64,000 bases of DNA from Selaginella moellendorffii (Eukaryota > Streptophyta > Lycopodiopsida > Selaginellales > Selaginellaceae), in the NCBI RefSeq assembly GCF_000143415.4, contig NW_003314299.1:1552559-1616558 (forward strand), written 5' to 3'. Below the pieces are notes generated by a model, which worked only from the letters and a program-made list of their open reading frames with translations, had not been told where the DNA came from and did not search any database. Of this stretch, positions 9,811-23,080 are shown piece by piece (the first letter of the stretch is position 1; the number at the start of each line of letters is the position of its first letter). The position numbers were made by a program, and so were the translations under genes.

Positions 9811-10932
9811 CTAGAAACAAAGGTGATTATCAGTGACAATGTCTGGCCTGGGCTTCATCACGGCGGGGCACGGGCGGAGCCTTGGCGGCGACTTGAAGTC
9901 GGTGTTGTACGTACTGTCGTGCTCGAACCGCCGGTCGAGCGGCTCCGCCAGCGCGTTCTTGAGCTGCCTCCCGCGCAGCGGCGACTCTACGCCGGGATCC
10001 CGGAACTTATCCATGTAAGTCGTCCGCGCATTGAATCGACCACCCAGCTTCCCCAGCGCCGACGCGATGTTATCGGGTGTGGGCTTCTCGGGCAGCCTGC
10101 GGGGGACGAAGCCGGGGCCGTAGTTCTTCTCGTTGTAGAACTCGAGCCGCTTGGTGGGCTTGTTGGTCACGTCCCAGAAGCTGGTGCTGTAAGTGGTGAG
10201 GCCGGAGAAGGCCCCCGGGGGATCAAAGCCGGTTGGATCGGTGAGGAGGCGATTGGGAGCGCGCTTGTGGATCGGCCACCAGCGGTAGTCGCTGGCTTGG
10301 GTGGTGGATCCGGAGAAGGATGGCTGGTCGCGGTGGGGTGGTGGGAAGGCGATTGGATTCCTGGGACGAGCGTGGAAGTCGCGGAAGTTTGCGCTGTAGT
10401 CGGTGTTGGCGTTGGTGTAAGTGCCGCTGGGGAGGCAGCCGTCGAGAGTCTTGCCTGTGCCGACCGTGCGTGGGTTGCCCGAGAGGGGCTTGGCGGAGTA
10501 GAAGTGGGCGTAGGTGGTGGCGTCGGTGAGGCGGGCGTGGCGGGGGTCTGCCGGGGAGATGTTGCGCGGGCGGGGGATGCGTGTTGTGGTGGACGGCGAT
10601 GGCGGGCATGAGGAGTCTCGGCGTGGATGGCAGAGCGTGGTGTGCTTGCCGCAGGTGCACACGGTACACATGCATAGTTTGCACCATTGTGGTTGTGATT
10701 CCTGGAAGGAAAGATCCGGGATTTCTCGCGGAAGTGTTAGTGAGAAGGGGGATCTTGAGAATCGAGAAGGGACGCCGCTAGATATTCTCACCGGATAGAT
10801 GATCGATCGACAAGAAGGGGAAAGATCGAGAAGAAAAGGGGAAAGAAAGAAGGAAGATTGAAATATAGAGTGAGAGGGGAAGCGGTGGAGAAGGAAAGAT
10901 GGAGGGAAAGTGGACAGACCGCTCGATACCAC
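9811..10932 (-). CDS. SAXO-like axonemal microtubule stabiliser
   Basis: Related to stabiliser of axonemal microtubules (SAXO1/2, FAM154), which binds microtubules inside cilia and flagella. The frame is open for 373 codons. A Cys motif CKLCMCTVCTCGKH matches the family's N-terminal Cys-rich box. It is followed by about six spaced repeats: ATTYAHFYSAK, TDYSANFRDFHARPR, SDYRWWPIHKRAP, TTYSTSFWDVTNKPTKR, TTYMDKFRDPG and STYNTDFKSPP, resembling the Mn repeats that bind tubulin. The first 85 or so codons are Ser/Phe/Leu-rich and read like leader. A good 3' splice site (CTTTCCTTCCAG) lies just before the Cys box, so the true start may be in an upstream exon or at the ATG at 10671 (286 residues). 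In a land plant this protein would serve sperm flagella. Confidence 0.75.
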   Translation of the reverse strand: MVSSGLSTFPPSFLLHRFPSHSIFQSSFFLSPFLLDLSPSCRSIIYPVRISSGVPSRFSRSPFSLTLPREIPDLSFQESQPQWCKLCMCTVCTCGKHTTLCHPRRDSSCPPSPSTTTRIPRPRNISPADPRHARLTDATTYAHFYSAKPLSGNPRTVGTGKTLDGCLPSGTYTNANTDYSANFRDFHARPRNPIAFPPPHRDQPSFSGSTTQASDYRWWPIHKRAPNRLLTDPTGFDPPGAFSGLTTYSTSFWDVTNKPTKRLEFYNEKNYGPGFVPRRLPEKPTPDNIASALGKLGGRFNARTTYMDKFRDPGVESPLRGRQLKNALAEPLDRRFEHDSTYNTDFKSPPRLRPCPAVMKPRPDIVTDNHLCF

Positions 10933-11099
10933 TGGAATTCACTCGAGTCTCCGACGTACCTGACCAGAGATCTACGCGTTCTAATATTGCAAATGTGGGA
11001 TGGATTGCGACGAACAACCTGGCTCGTGGAGCAACCCGACGCCTCATCCTCGCGGCTGGGCGCCATTAAAATTTCAAAGCGTTGCGCCCTAATATGAAT

Positions 11100-14040
11100 C
11101 GTTTGGAATTTTTTGTTATATTCAAGTAAAACCATCACGCCTTTTATTTTTGGTGCACTCCTGGACTTTTGGGAAGAGTGTAATTATTTATGTAAAAGAT
11201 AAAATAAAAAAATGGATTAAATTATTAAATGTTGCCATTGTCAATCTTCCATGGACACATCATTTAGAACAATAAAAAATATTTCTAATTTTTCTATGCA
11301 AAAGTTTAATGTTTTGCAAATTTATAAATATTATGTAACTTTTTTGTGTTCACATTTTCTCAAGAAGCTTAATTTCAAGGTATCGAAAATATAGTCAAGT
11401 TATCAAAATTGTCAATTTATTTTACATATTTTACATAGTTTAATGAATTAAAAATCATCATTAATTTCACTTGGATATTTATAAAATCACCATTTTAGTC
11501 ATTAAAAAAACTAAACTAAGCTAAAAGATATGTCAGAATTATTATTATTACTAAACTAGCAATAAAGACTACACAGTTAAAAAGTTATTAACATTATATT
11601 GAAAAAGCCTAAATAATTTGAGAACTTTTAATACATTAATATGATTGCATAAACATAATTTGAAATAAAAAATTGGCTCTAGGCTTTAAAACTTCAATCA
11701 CATTATAAAAGAAGAAAGAACATCTGATTTGTTGAGAAATTAAAGAGTAAAACAAATATAAATAACTATTCAAAATAATATAAATATTACAGTCTAAATA
11801 ATTATTTGGAAGAAATTAATATAGAGGAAGAAGGTGATGAATCACTCATACTTTTATGTGCTAAAAGAAAATTTAAAACTTACATAACTATTTGATAATC
11901 TAAAATGGAATATAAAGCTGTTACTCTTCTAAATATATAAGAATAATATTCTTAGAATATGATTTCTTTAATTTAATGGCTTTATCTTAAACTTTTAAAT
12001 TTGGTTTATAATTAATCTTTAATAAAAATTATGAGAATCTTCATATCTCTTATAAATATGTTTGTGGGTGTTGAAAGTTACCAATTAGCGAATTCTTTTA
12101 GATATTATTTCTTTATTGCCATGATGTATGATACACCAAAAAAACTATGCTATTTCTGTATAGCGTGCATAATAAATATCTTTTAGTGCACAAATAAATT
12201 CTCATTTCCTTTTCTAAAGGATGTCCTTGACGAGAATTTACTTATAAGTTTTGAGTTTTGAAAATCAAATGCACAAAATACATCTATGGAATAATTGTCC
12301 GGGGTGAGACACTCTATATTATTGTTAGACCTTTTTTCAGTCTCCACCTAAATTAATTAAGAAACTAATCTTTGTGTGTGTTCTTATTTAAAAGAGCATA
12401 AAGACAAAATTTTTAAGTGTTATTAGTACAACATATTTGACTTAGTTAGAGAAACACATTTGTTGATTTGCACAGATTAATGAACTAAAAATAATCATAA
12501 ATTTCCCTTGGCTATTTATAAAATCACCATTTTAGTCACCAAAAATACTAAATTAAACTAAAAGATATGTTAAATATACTATTTATACTAAAGTACCAAT
12601 AAAGAATACATAATTAAAAAACTATTAACATTATATTGCAAAAGCTTAAATAATCTGAGAAATTTTCATGCACTAATATGATTGCATAAATATGATTTAA
12701 AGCAAAAAATTAGCTCCAAGCTCAAAAAATTCAAAATTTAGGTAATATGAAACTTCTAATATCATGTTATAAAAGAAAGAACATCTAATTTGTTGAGAAA
12801 TTAGAGAGTAATAAGCAAAAATAGGCAACTTTTCAAAGTAAAATAATTATTACAGTTTAAATAATTATTTAGAAAACATTTATATAAAGGAGAAAGATAA
12901 TGAATCACTTATACTTTTTTGCTATTCCAAAACTTCTTGATTCTCATTTTCTTCTTCTATAATTATTTTTCTTCAATTTTTCTCATTTTCTCCTTTCTGC
13001 CCCAATAGTTCGAACTTTTTTGTTTTCAGAGGAAAGGGTAAAGGGGACAAATGGGAGTCCGGCCCCGAAAATAAAGTGAAAACAAGTGAATACAATATTA
13101 GAGCAAAGATGAATGATATAATTGTGGAGTGAAGATGAGCATAATAAGTTTGAATAGAACATCTAACCCCAATGTAGTGAGACCAAACAAATGCGATAAT
13201 GAAGTGAGGCCGAAAATAAATGGCAAAGTGAAAACAAATGCAACAAATCTAAACAGAGCTAATGTTTTAGAATTTTTTTTCCTTCAAGGAGGGGATAAAG
13301 AGGATGTGAAGGATAAACAAAATAAGTCCAACTTCCTATATGTAGTGCTGAATTAGGATAATGGTTTGTACTTATGATTTTAAGTTTGAGTTAATAGTTG
13401 TTTTGAAGGATCGTCAACATGCAAACTTAGAAATATGATGTATTGTTTATTACAATGGTGCTTTATAGACTATAATAACTCTCAAAGTCCCTTACTTTGG
13501 TTCAAAGTTATAATTGTATGGTTGGTTTGAACATTTTGGAGTTATCTAAAGTTGCAACTGATTCACTAAGATTTTGTAATCGACTAATGTTTATGCTATT
13601 GCTTTCGGTTTTATTTCAGTCATGGTTATTAATAACTTTATTGATGGTATTGTGAGAGCTTTAGATTCTTGTAGAAATTTATAATTGCCTAATGGAAGCT
13701 CTAGATATTCCACTTGATTTAGTATCATTAGCCTTTATTAATGTGAGTGCTCTAAATATAAGAATAGATGTATTAGGAGTTTAAACCTATGTTTATATAC
13801 AAGAATGGATGGACAAAATTCAATTCTAAATAGACAGTCTATAGGCTTTAATATTATATTTAATGTATTATTTAGGTAAGGTAATACATGTATATACATA
13901 TATATATTTACAAACTTTACAGTGGCAAAATTTTAGATAAAAATTTATTGTTGCAATAAATAATAGAGATTTCATCTTTAACTATTGTAAAATTACTTAT
14001 ACAAAATAAACTCATTATTAATTGTATTATTTTATTTTCT
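11100..14040. repeat. AT-rich gene-free block with a diverged 1-kb duplication
   Basis: About 3 kb with very high A+T and no credible gene. Segments about 11435-11910 and 12470-12925 are diverged direct copies: both contain ATTTATAAAATCACCATTTT, then AAAAGATATGT, then AACATTATATTG, then TTGTTGAGAAATTA in the same order. The distance between copies is about 1.03 kb. No terminal repeats, coding remnant or tRNA was seen. The boundaries are approximate. Confidence 0.6.
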
Positions 14041-14068
14041 ATGGTTTAGGGTTTCTAGCAGGGAAGAA

Positions 14069-15563
14069 ATGGGACGGGGAAAAACGATGCGACGCCAAGG
14101 GAGGGACAAGCGCTGCGCGTCGTCGCTCGTGTAAGATTTCGTATGTTCTAGGCTGGATCTCTTACTTGCTCTCCGCAGAGACGAAGAATTCCAGCAGCCT
14201 ACGACGTCTGCCGCACCAGGCAAGTGTCCATTTCTTTGCGGTGCTCAAGATTTGTGTGGGCTTAAGATCCCGAGGATGATGCGGGGAAGAAGAAGAAATT
14301 CCCATTCCCTCTTGCTATGTGGGTAAGATTGCGTCTTTCTTTCATTCTTTTTCCTCAACTTACTTGACTTTAAGGACTTTGAGCAATGCGACCCGAGAAA
14401 ATGTACTGGGAAAAAACTCTCTCGTTTTGGCTATGTCAAGGTGATGGCTTCTGTCATTCCCATGCGATGTTTGGTTTTTCTTATAAGTTTTTCTTCTTCT
14501 TCCTCGCTCTAGGAACTTCGTGTACATCAAAGATTTGCTGGTGTGGTTTTGAGGTGAGCACCGCAGCAGTTTTTGCTTTCCTTCTTTGCGAAATTCTTTG
14601 CGTGGTACTGAAACTTTTCGAGCAGTCCTGTGGGGCAAAAATGTATATCACAGGAGGATGCAGCACTGGTCGAGGAGCGTGGTCTTGCGGTTATAGATTG
14701 TTCTTGGGCCAAGCTCGAGGCCGTGCCTTTTGGCCACCTTCGAAGTGGCTCAGCCCGTTTATGTAAGTTATTTCCTCTCTTTGTTCTCCAGATTTTTTCT
14801 TTTTCTTGTACATGCAGTGCCATGGCTTGTTGCTGCCAATCCAACAAATTATGGCCGGCCTTGCAAGCTATCGTGCGTAGAAGCTCTTACCGCGGCACTG
14901 GTTATTTGGTACGCCTCCCTTTAAAAAAAAATTAGATAACTCGCGCTAATAGGATGCATGCAGTGGAAAAGAAGAGCTGGGGACAGAGCTTCTGAGCAAG
15001 TTCAAATGGGGCCATGGGTTTCTGTCGCTCAACAGGTTCCATCTCTCGAGTCTTGACTCATTCAAATGGAATTCGATTTTAATTCTCTTTCTGTTCCTTT
15101 TTGTTTTTCTTGCAGCAAGCTTCTCAAACAGTATGCAAAGTGTAAAAACAGTGGAGAGGTCGTGGCAGTACAGAATAGCTGGCTTAGCAGCTCCGAGAAA
15201 TCAGGTCTGCAAATCTCTCTCTTTCTCCTGCTGAAGGATAACCCCCTGCTTTCATCCAGAGAAAAGCCAAGAACAAGATCAAGAGCAAAGCAGCGACAAT
15301 GACGACGAGCTCCCACCTCTTCACAGAAACATGAACCGCGTCGACTCCGATGAAGAACCGGACACCGAGAACGAGACAAGGGACGACGAAAACGAAGATG
15401 CAAACAAAGCAACTAAGCACATTTCCTTACAGTGGCAGAGCCTCTCTGTATCGGAGGAGGTAACGTTTTTTCGTTTGCTTTCTCCCTTTCTCGTCAGAGA
15501 CTCACGTGTTTGTGTACTTAGGACGCGAGCAAAGAGACAAAAGCGCCAGGCCACTGCTCATAA
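14069..15563 (+). CDS. TSR3: 18S rRNA aminocarboxypropyltransferase TSR3
   Basis: Transfers the 3-amino-3-carboxypropyl group from S-adenosylmethionine to the hypermodified uridine of 18S rRNA late in 40S maturation. Eleven exons: 14069-14130, 14179-14219, 14267-14322, 14375-14440, 14513-14553, 14626-14762, 14818-14908, 14964-15035, 15116-15204, 15260-15459 and 15522-15563, joining to 298 residues. Diagnostic blocks are [66 protein letters not shown] and [10 protein letters not shown], all family hallmarks in the correct order. The C-terminal about 80 residues are acidic ([19 protein letters not shown]), as usual. The intron after exon 2 starts with GC (CAG|GCAAGT) and ends CTTAAG; the frame requires it. 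The start is the first ATG giving an in-frame, basic N-terminus. Confidence 0.93.
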
Positions 15564-15631
15564 AAATTCGGGGCGACAAAAGATCCAGGTGATCTTGTTT
15601 ATTCAGACATTCATGATTGTAGCGAAGATCT

Positions 15632-16048
15632 TCAGGAAGCATACGTGAGCTCTCGCACAAACTGAGGACACTGGATGCGAGAGTAAGGTATGCTCCGGGA
15701 ATCAGCGCCAGGCTCGTTGTAAATTCCAACGTACGCAGCACCACATGAGTTTACTCTGGTGAGTTTCCTCGAACGCGAAGAAGTGCTGCTTGATCGCTTG
15801 ATCTCCTCTCCCGGTTTTACTGCTGCTGCTGCTGCTGCCGGTGGCGATTCCCTCGACTTGAAACGAGTGAACTTGGCGCGGATTTTCTTCTTCCAAGAGC
15901 ACTTGGCGCGGATTTTCTTCTTCCAAGAGCACGGGAACAGACCTTTGGGCCACCACGCTCTCCATCGAAACTCCATTCTTCTCAAGCTCGACTTGTGGCG
16001 ATTCCGATAGCTTATCATTGTCACTTCTTGTTGCGCGTCTGCTTCCAT
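15632..16048 (-). CDS. hypothetical small basic protein
   Basis: Open frame of 138 codons from the Met at 16048. It is rich in Arg, Lys and Ser and carries a perfect 10-residue duplication (CSWKKKIRAK twice) caused by a 30-bp tandem repeat, then a poly-Ala run. The C-terminal part reads NSCGAAYVGIYNEPGA. I recognise no domain. It lies tail-to-tail with TSR3, 68 bases apart. It could be the 3' part of a spliced gene or chance. A second minus frame covers the same stretch. Confidence 0.3.
   Translation of the reverse strand: MEADAQQEVTMISYRNRHKSSLRRMEFRWRAWWPKGLFPCSWKKKIRAKCSWKKKIRAKFTRFKSRESPPAAAAAAVKPGEEIKRSSSTSSRSRKLTRVNSCGAAYVGIYNEPGADSRSIPYSRIQCPQFVRELTYAS
15871..15930 (+). repeat. perfect 30-bp tandem duplication
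   Basis: ACTTGGCGCGGATTTTCTTC plus TTCCAAGAGC occurs twice without a mismatch, at 15871-15900 and 15901-15930. The unit length is a multiple of three, so the surrounding frames are kept. Perfect identity suggests a recent slip event. Confidence 0.97.
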
Positions 16049-16223
16049 CCTACCTCCCTCCCTTCGCTTTCGAGTATAAAAACTAGAAAAAAACCTTCCT
16101 TTGCACTCTAAGTAAGCATTACAATCAAATTTTACGCAAAACACAATACAAAGCAAACTAAAGTAACTAAATTTGATTTAATAATAAAAATAAAATGTTC
16201 TTTAAAACTTGCAAAATTAAAAA

Positions 16224-16296
16224 TTCCGTTGCCGGGAATTGAACCCGGGTCTCTCGGGTGAGAGCCGAGTATCCTGACCGACTAGACTACAACGGA
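16224..16296 (-). tRNA. tRNA-Glu (CTC)
   Basis: The minus strand begins TCCGTTGTAGTCTAG and ends CAACGGA plus discriminator A, so the acceptor stem pairs fully. The anticodon loop GGCTCTCACC gives CTC. The B box is GGTTCAATTCC. No intron; 73 nt. Confidence 0.95.
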
Positions 16297-16601
16297 TATT
16301 CACATGAAGCATCTCTTCATCCAGCTTCAAGCAAGTCATTCCTTTCGTCGAAGATAAATCAAATACGTAAAATTACGCAAAGAGTGGAGAAAGTGTGCAA
16401 GTCTCGATATATAACTTATATCATCGTACTTTCTCTCAAACTTTGCAAACAAAAGCTTTTGCTGCTGGAAGAACAAGAGTAGAAAAATAACGAGAGAGGG
16501 ACGAGAAAGAGCACCACCCCAGCTATAGAAGAAGACGATATCTCCGCCAAGAGCCTCGAAAGCCAAGCGGCGGTTGTTTTTTAGCAGCGCTTACTACTTC
16601 T

Positions 16602-18667
16602 TCACGACTTTGCCACCGCTACCGCCTTGGCTGCTACTTGCGCTTCGGTCAATGGTAAGTAGTATATGTTGGGCTTGGCGCTCGTCTTCTTGAACAGATC
16701 ATCGAGAGTAACCATCGTCTCAGCCTCTGCAATGGAGAACGATGCTCGTTAGACGAGAAAGAAGAACGAAAAGAACAAGAATCGAAGAGGAGCTCACCTC
16801 GCTTTGGTGGTGGTGCTGGCTTTTCCTTGTGCGCTGGTGGAGCTACAGGCGACACCGGCGTGTGTGGAGACGGGAAAGCTGATCCCCCAGTAGTGCATCC
16901 CCGAGGGATGGTCACGGTAGGCTTGTCATTGCTGCCACTCTCAACCTTGAGCTTCACCTCCTCAGGCTCTACAAACTCTGCCACTAGCTGTTTCCCCCCT
17001 ATCACAGGCCACTTCAGATTGTGCAGAGCATTTCTTGTAGCTACTGCTTCGTCTACAGAGGAGTACTGCAAGAATGGAGAAACAAAAACGTAAGCACAAA
17101 CTCCAGGGGAAAAAACCAATGCACACGCATACCGTGACATAACAGTGCGTTTTGATCTGATCCATCCAAAAATCTGTAAAGTTGCCTGTGTCTGCAAGAA
17201 GATCTTTCAACGCCTTGAGGGTAAAAGGGCGCACAAACCTGTCAATTCTCAAAGATGTTGTGGGATTCTTATCTGAAGGTGACACTGCAAAGAACCGGGA
17301 GTGACTAAGTATTGTATTGCTGCGAAAACGAAGACACTTACCAATACGTCCGTTGTTGGCTGCGTCTGATAGAGGAGACACAACTGATCGGGCTGGTCTG
17401 TCAGCTAAAGGCCTAGTACCGACGGAATTACCACCTGCAAGATTAGAACCATCGTTAACAATCAAGTCTGGCGATACTTTAGGCCTTGTCTCAACATCTG
17501 CCCCCATATTTTTCCCTGAATTCCACCTGCGCTGCCTCTTGCTCTGATCTACTTGCTGTTCACCATCTGCAAAGAAAAAGAAAAATGAGTGACACACATT
17601 CACGACAGAAAAGAAACATTCAGGCACTTACTATCTTTTCTCTTCAGTCCCGCCTGGGCCTCAGCATCGACATCCATGGCTTTCGAATCACCATCCACAT
17701 TATCCATACTCTCCTTTTCACTGTCCTTGATCTTCAGGTCTTCCTCCACACTGTCCCTGTCCTTGGAGTCTTCCTTGTCATCTTTCATCGCTTCGACGAC
17801 AATCTCTTTCTCATCCTCCACCGCGTCTTTCAGGTCTTCGACGGCCTCGTTCATATCCTTCAAGGCCTCCAGAGTCTCATCCTGAAGGACGCTTTCGTTC
17901 TTCAAGTCCTCCACACTGGCTATCTCCTTCAAGCCTTCGTGCAGCACATTCTGGGTGGCGGCAAGGACATCCTCCACACTCTCGGCCTTTGCCTCGACAT
18001 CCACTTTGATAACCACCTCTTCAGTCTTCTCCACGACTACAAAGCTCTCACCTTTAGCAAGCTCTTCCACCACGGGCTCTCCTTCGAGCTTAATCCCCTC
18101 TTCCAGCCCTGTGGGAGTAAGAAACTCGGCTGCCACAGCCCCTCCTTCGAGCTTAGCTTCCTCCTCCAGCATAGGAGCGGCCATGGATGGCATCTCCTCC
18201 ACGACCTTGATGGTCGTCTCTTCCACAGTCACCACAGACTCCACCATCGTCTCCTCGGGAGCCGGCTGGTTCAAGTTCGTGACATGGACAGTCTCTTCCA
18301 CCACCGTCTCCTTCACGAAAGAATCCATCTCACCCACATTGGAAACCTCGTCAGTCGTGGTGGTGACAAGAGTCTCTTCCAGCACAGAAACCGTCTCCTC
18401 TGCCACTGGAGCCGGAACGTCCATCTCCTCCTCCGCCACTGGAGGCGGAACTTCAATCTCCTCCTGCGCGGCCTTCACCGCAATCGCTTCCTCCTGCTGC
18501 TGGGCTTGGGCCTGAGCGCGAGCCATCGCCTCCGCCCTGACATTCTCATCCCGCAGCGCGGATTCCAGCCGCTCCACCAGCTCCTTCTTGAGCCCCTTGG
18601 GGCTCAAGCCGCGCCTTTTCAGCTCCTCCTTGAGCTCGGTCACCTTGAGCTGCTCGGGCGTCTTCAT
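16602..18667 (-). CDS. ACINUS: Acinus homologue (SAP-RRM-RSB, ASAP complex)
   Basis: Nuclear scaffold of the ASAP complex, which joins SAP18 and RNPS1 (SR45 in plants) to the exon junction complex and affects splicing. Five exons: 18667-17632, 17566-17342, 17284-17133, 17065-16798 and 16726-16602, joining to 601 residues. The SAP domain is at residues 5-40 (VTELKEELKRRGLSPKGLKK), a chromatin/RNA contact. A long acidic, Val/Glu-rich low-complexity region follows (about 70-345), then KRQRRWNSGKN. A degenerate RRM begins at TSLRIDRFVRPFTLKALKDL and continues through WMDQIKTHCYVT to LVAEFVEPEEV. The C-terminal RSB motif TLDDLFKKTSAKPNIYYLPL (about 565-585) is the SAP18/RNPS1 contact. The order and the RSB motif are diagnostic. 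The start is the first Met, immediately before the SAP domain. Confidence 0.93.
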
Positions 18668-19262
18668 GCTCGCTCGATCGCTTGCCGCCTCTCTTTTTCC
18701 GCCCTAAAGAAGCGCTGGATCGAGGCGCCGGATCAATGCGTCTACCTCTGGAGCGCCGATTCTTGCCTGCCGGATTCGCGTCGCCGCCCAGCTCCTCGCA
18801 CTCCTCACCTCAAACCCTAGGCGCTCATGGGAAATTAGGTCAAGAATCGGCAAGGCCCACTGCCCTTAAAGCATGCCATTTCCACTGCGACTTTCGCAAA
18901 GGTGTCCTTAACTAAGGAAGCGAAGATAAACGGCCATCAAGAAAGGATTGCTATTCCATATTCCTGGGAGAGAGAGAAAAAAGAGAGACCTTGGAACACC
19001 TACATTAAAATTTCTTCTCCAGCGATACCCTGTTGTAAGCTTTTTCCTTTGTTCGTCCGTAAAATCCGATGCTCTCTATAAGATCACGACCACCACCACC
19101 ACCACCACCATCACTGGCTCTTCCAGATACCAAAAGATCTTTTTTTTCTTTTTTGCTGCTGTTGCTGCTGTCCTTGCTTTATCGAATCGCTCAAACCATC
19201 GTCGTCACTTCACTTCAATCTCTGCTGCTAAGTACTGCTGCGCACTGCTGCTGCTGCTGCTG
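18668..19262. other. Acinus promoter / BSK 3' interval with microsatellites
   Basis: No gene seen. It contains an AACCCTAGG telo-box-like element near 18818, an (ACC)n run at about 19086-19110 and CTG-type runs at about 19155-19262. These reach the BSK stop codon. Confidence 0.5.
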
Positions 19263-21326
<2,064 letters not shown>

Positions 21327-22690
21327 CACTAGAATCCCTCCAAAACACCCAGATTCCTTGCTCGCCAGCTACAACGCCCCCCTGTTACTACCAATCCCTG
21401 ATCGATCCGGGTGCCCCATTGCCGGCTTATCCCCCGTGAGCTAGAGATCCGGCCGCAATGCTTCTCCCAGCCAATGCAACCAGCTTGTCTGTGGTAGCCT
21501 CATCGAGAATGAGACAAATATCACAGCTGGAGCTTTAGTACCAGTGTGTCAGATCACTTCCCCTTCTCAAACCCTAAGCTCCTGGAGCCAAGCGCGTTGC
21601 AATCCCCGATCCAGCCGAAATATGTGAGATCATCACCCGACTCCTCCAAATCCGCCCCCGCGGCAGCGATTTCATATCCAGGAACCTCCTCCTGCTCCTC
21701 GCGAGCGATGGAATGCATCGACCGAATCCATACCTGTCGATGGAATCCCTGCTCGCCGCAGCTGAGTTCTCGCGCCAGCGCCTAAGCAGCGCCGGATTAT
21801 TGCCTCTCCCCTCCCCCTGCCGCGGCAATAAACCCTACTCCGCCATAGCAAGCACAGTGTATGGAGATTGAGAGAGGAGAGAGAGCGAGAAAGAGAGAGA
21901 AGGGAGGAGAGAGAGGGGGGGACAAGTGAAAAACATTAAATGAATGAGTGAAAATGGCCGTAACGATCATTAGCTGGACATTTCGAGGACCGTCCACGCT
22001 TTCAATCGGCTCGTCATTCCGCATCGCGGGCCACATTCCCCTGCCATTCCGGTGCGGAAGACATCGGCAGCAACATTCCGGATCGCCACGGAATCTTACG
22101 CCGTATGACATCACCGCGAGAACGCGGCGGCATATTCCGGCGGTATTGTGCCAGATTTTAAATCGGGCATTGTCCACGTGGAAAGCTATCAGTGGCGAAA
22201 GTGTGCCACGTCGGCAGGGGCTGTCGGAAGAGACGGGCTATTTGGGCGTGTGAGTGTGAAAAGAGGTTGTCAGGCCGGCCACGTGCCCCTGCCCGGATGC
22301 CTGGCTGGCAGGCTGCCCGCCGGGCTGGCCACGACGACCCTTCTTACCTTGTTGACTGGGCATTTTGCGACCATGTGCAAGCATATGCCGATCAAAATGC
22401 GCAGTACAGTGGTATTCAATGTGTAAAAAATTGGCTAAGGGCATTTTCACTCAAGCAACTGGATAGATAGACTATTTTACTGGATATGTAAGAGTATTTT
22501 ACACTATGGCAATTATATTTATAATAGGAAATGACAGTCTCATTTCATAATAACAAAATGATAAGTTTACTTTTAACTCACTCATAATAAAATGGTGAAG
22601 CAAACTACTCTCGGGATTTGCTCAAAGGTAGTTCTCGCATTTTCTATCTGACCTATCGTCCATAGCTGATAGGAGTGAATCCTCCGATAC
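21327..22690. other. BSK upstream region and unannotated DNA
   Basis: 21327-21900 holds the BSK leader/promoter, with a purine-rich (GA)n run at 21864-21920. 21950-22340 is GC-rich with no recognised gene. 22420-22620 turns AT-rich. Open frames here lack family features. Confidence 0.4.
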
Positions 22691-23080
22691 AGGGTTCAGC
22701 TGTGGCACGGCATTCGTGGGATTTCATGCTGCATCTTCTGCAAGAGCGTTAGAGCTGGGAAACTGTCCTGGGGCAAAGAAAATTTACGACCAAATGACAT
22801 ATGCCCAGATCGGGCATATCGAAGAATCCAAAAAGGTCTTGTGAGGAAAGCCCTACGCCTGGGCAGTTTTTTGGACTTTGCTTGCTGTGTATGCCCGGAG
22901 CAGGAGCACCAAAGCCGCCAAGAAAACTTTTGAGTAAGAGATCTCGGAGCCTCGAAGATCTTGGAAGCTTGGTTTCCTATAAGACCTATCTCCCAAGGCC
23001 AGGGAGCTCCACGCTGCCTGTGGCAGTATAGGGACGCTGGAGCTTGGTTTCGGGAGCAAACGGCATGGTGGAGATACATG
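22690..23080 (+). pseudogene. PPR gene relic
   Basis: The plus strand reads as broken PPR repeats: KIYDQMTYAQIGHIEESKKV, a stop, then KPYAWAVFWTLLAVYARS and STKAAKKTFE followed by another stop. The spacing fits two consecutive repeats. Several stops and no flanking repeats point to a small dead fragment. Confidence 0.6.

Noticed and set aside
17486-18820. 444-codon plus-strand frame
   Set aside because: Antisense of the acidic, repetitive first exon of Acinus.
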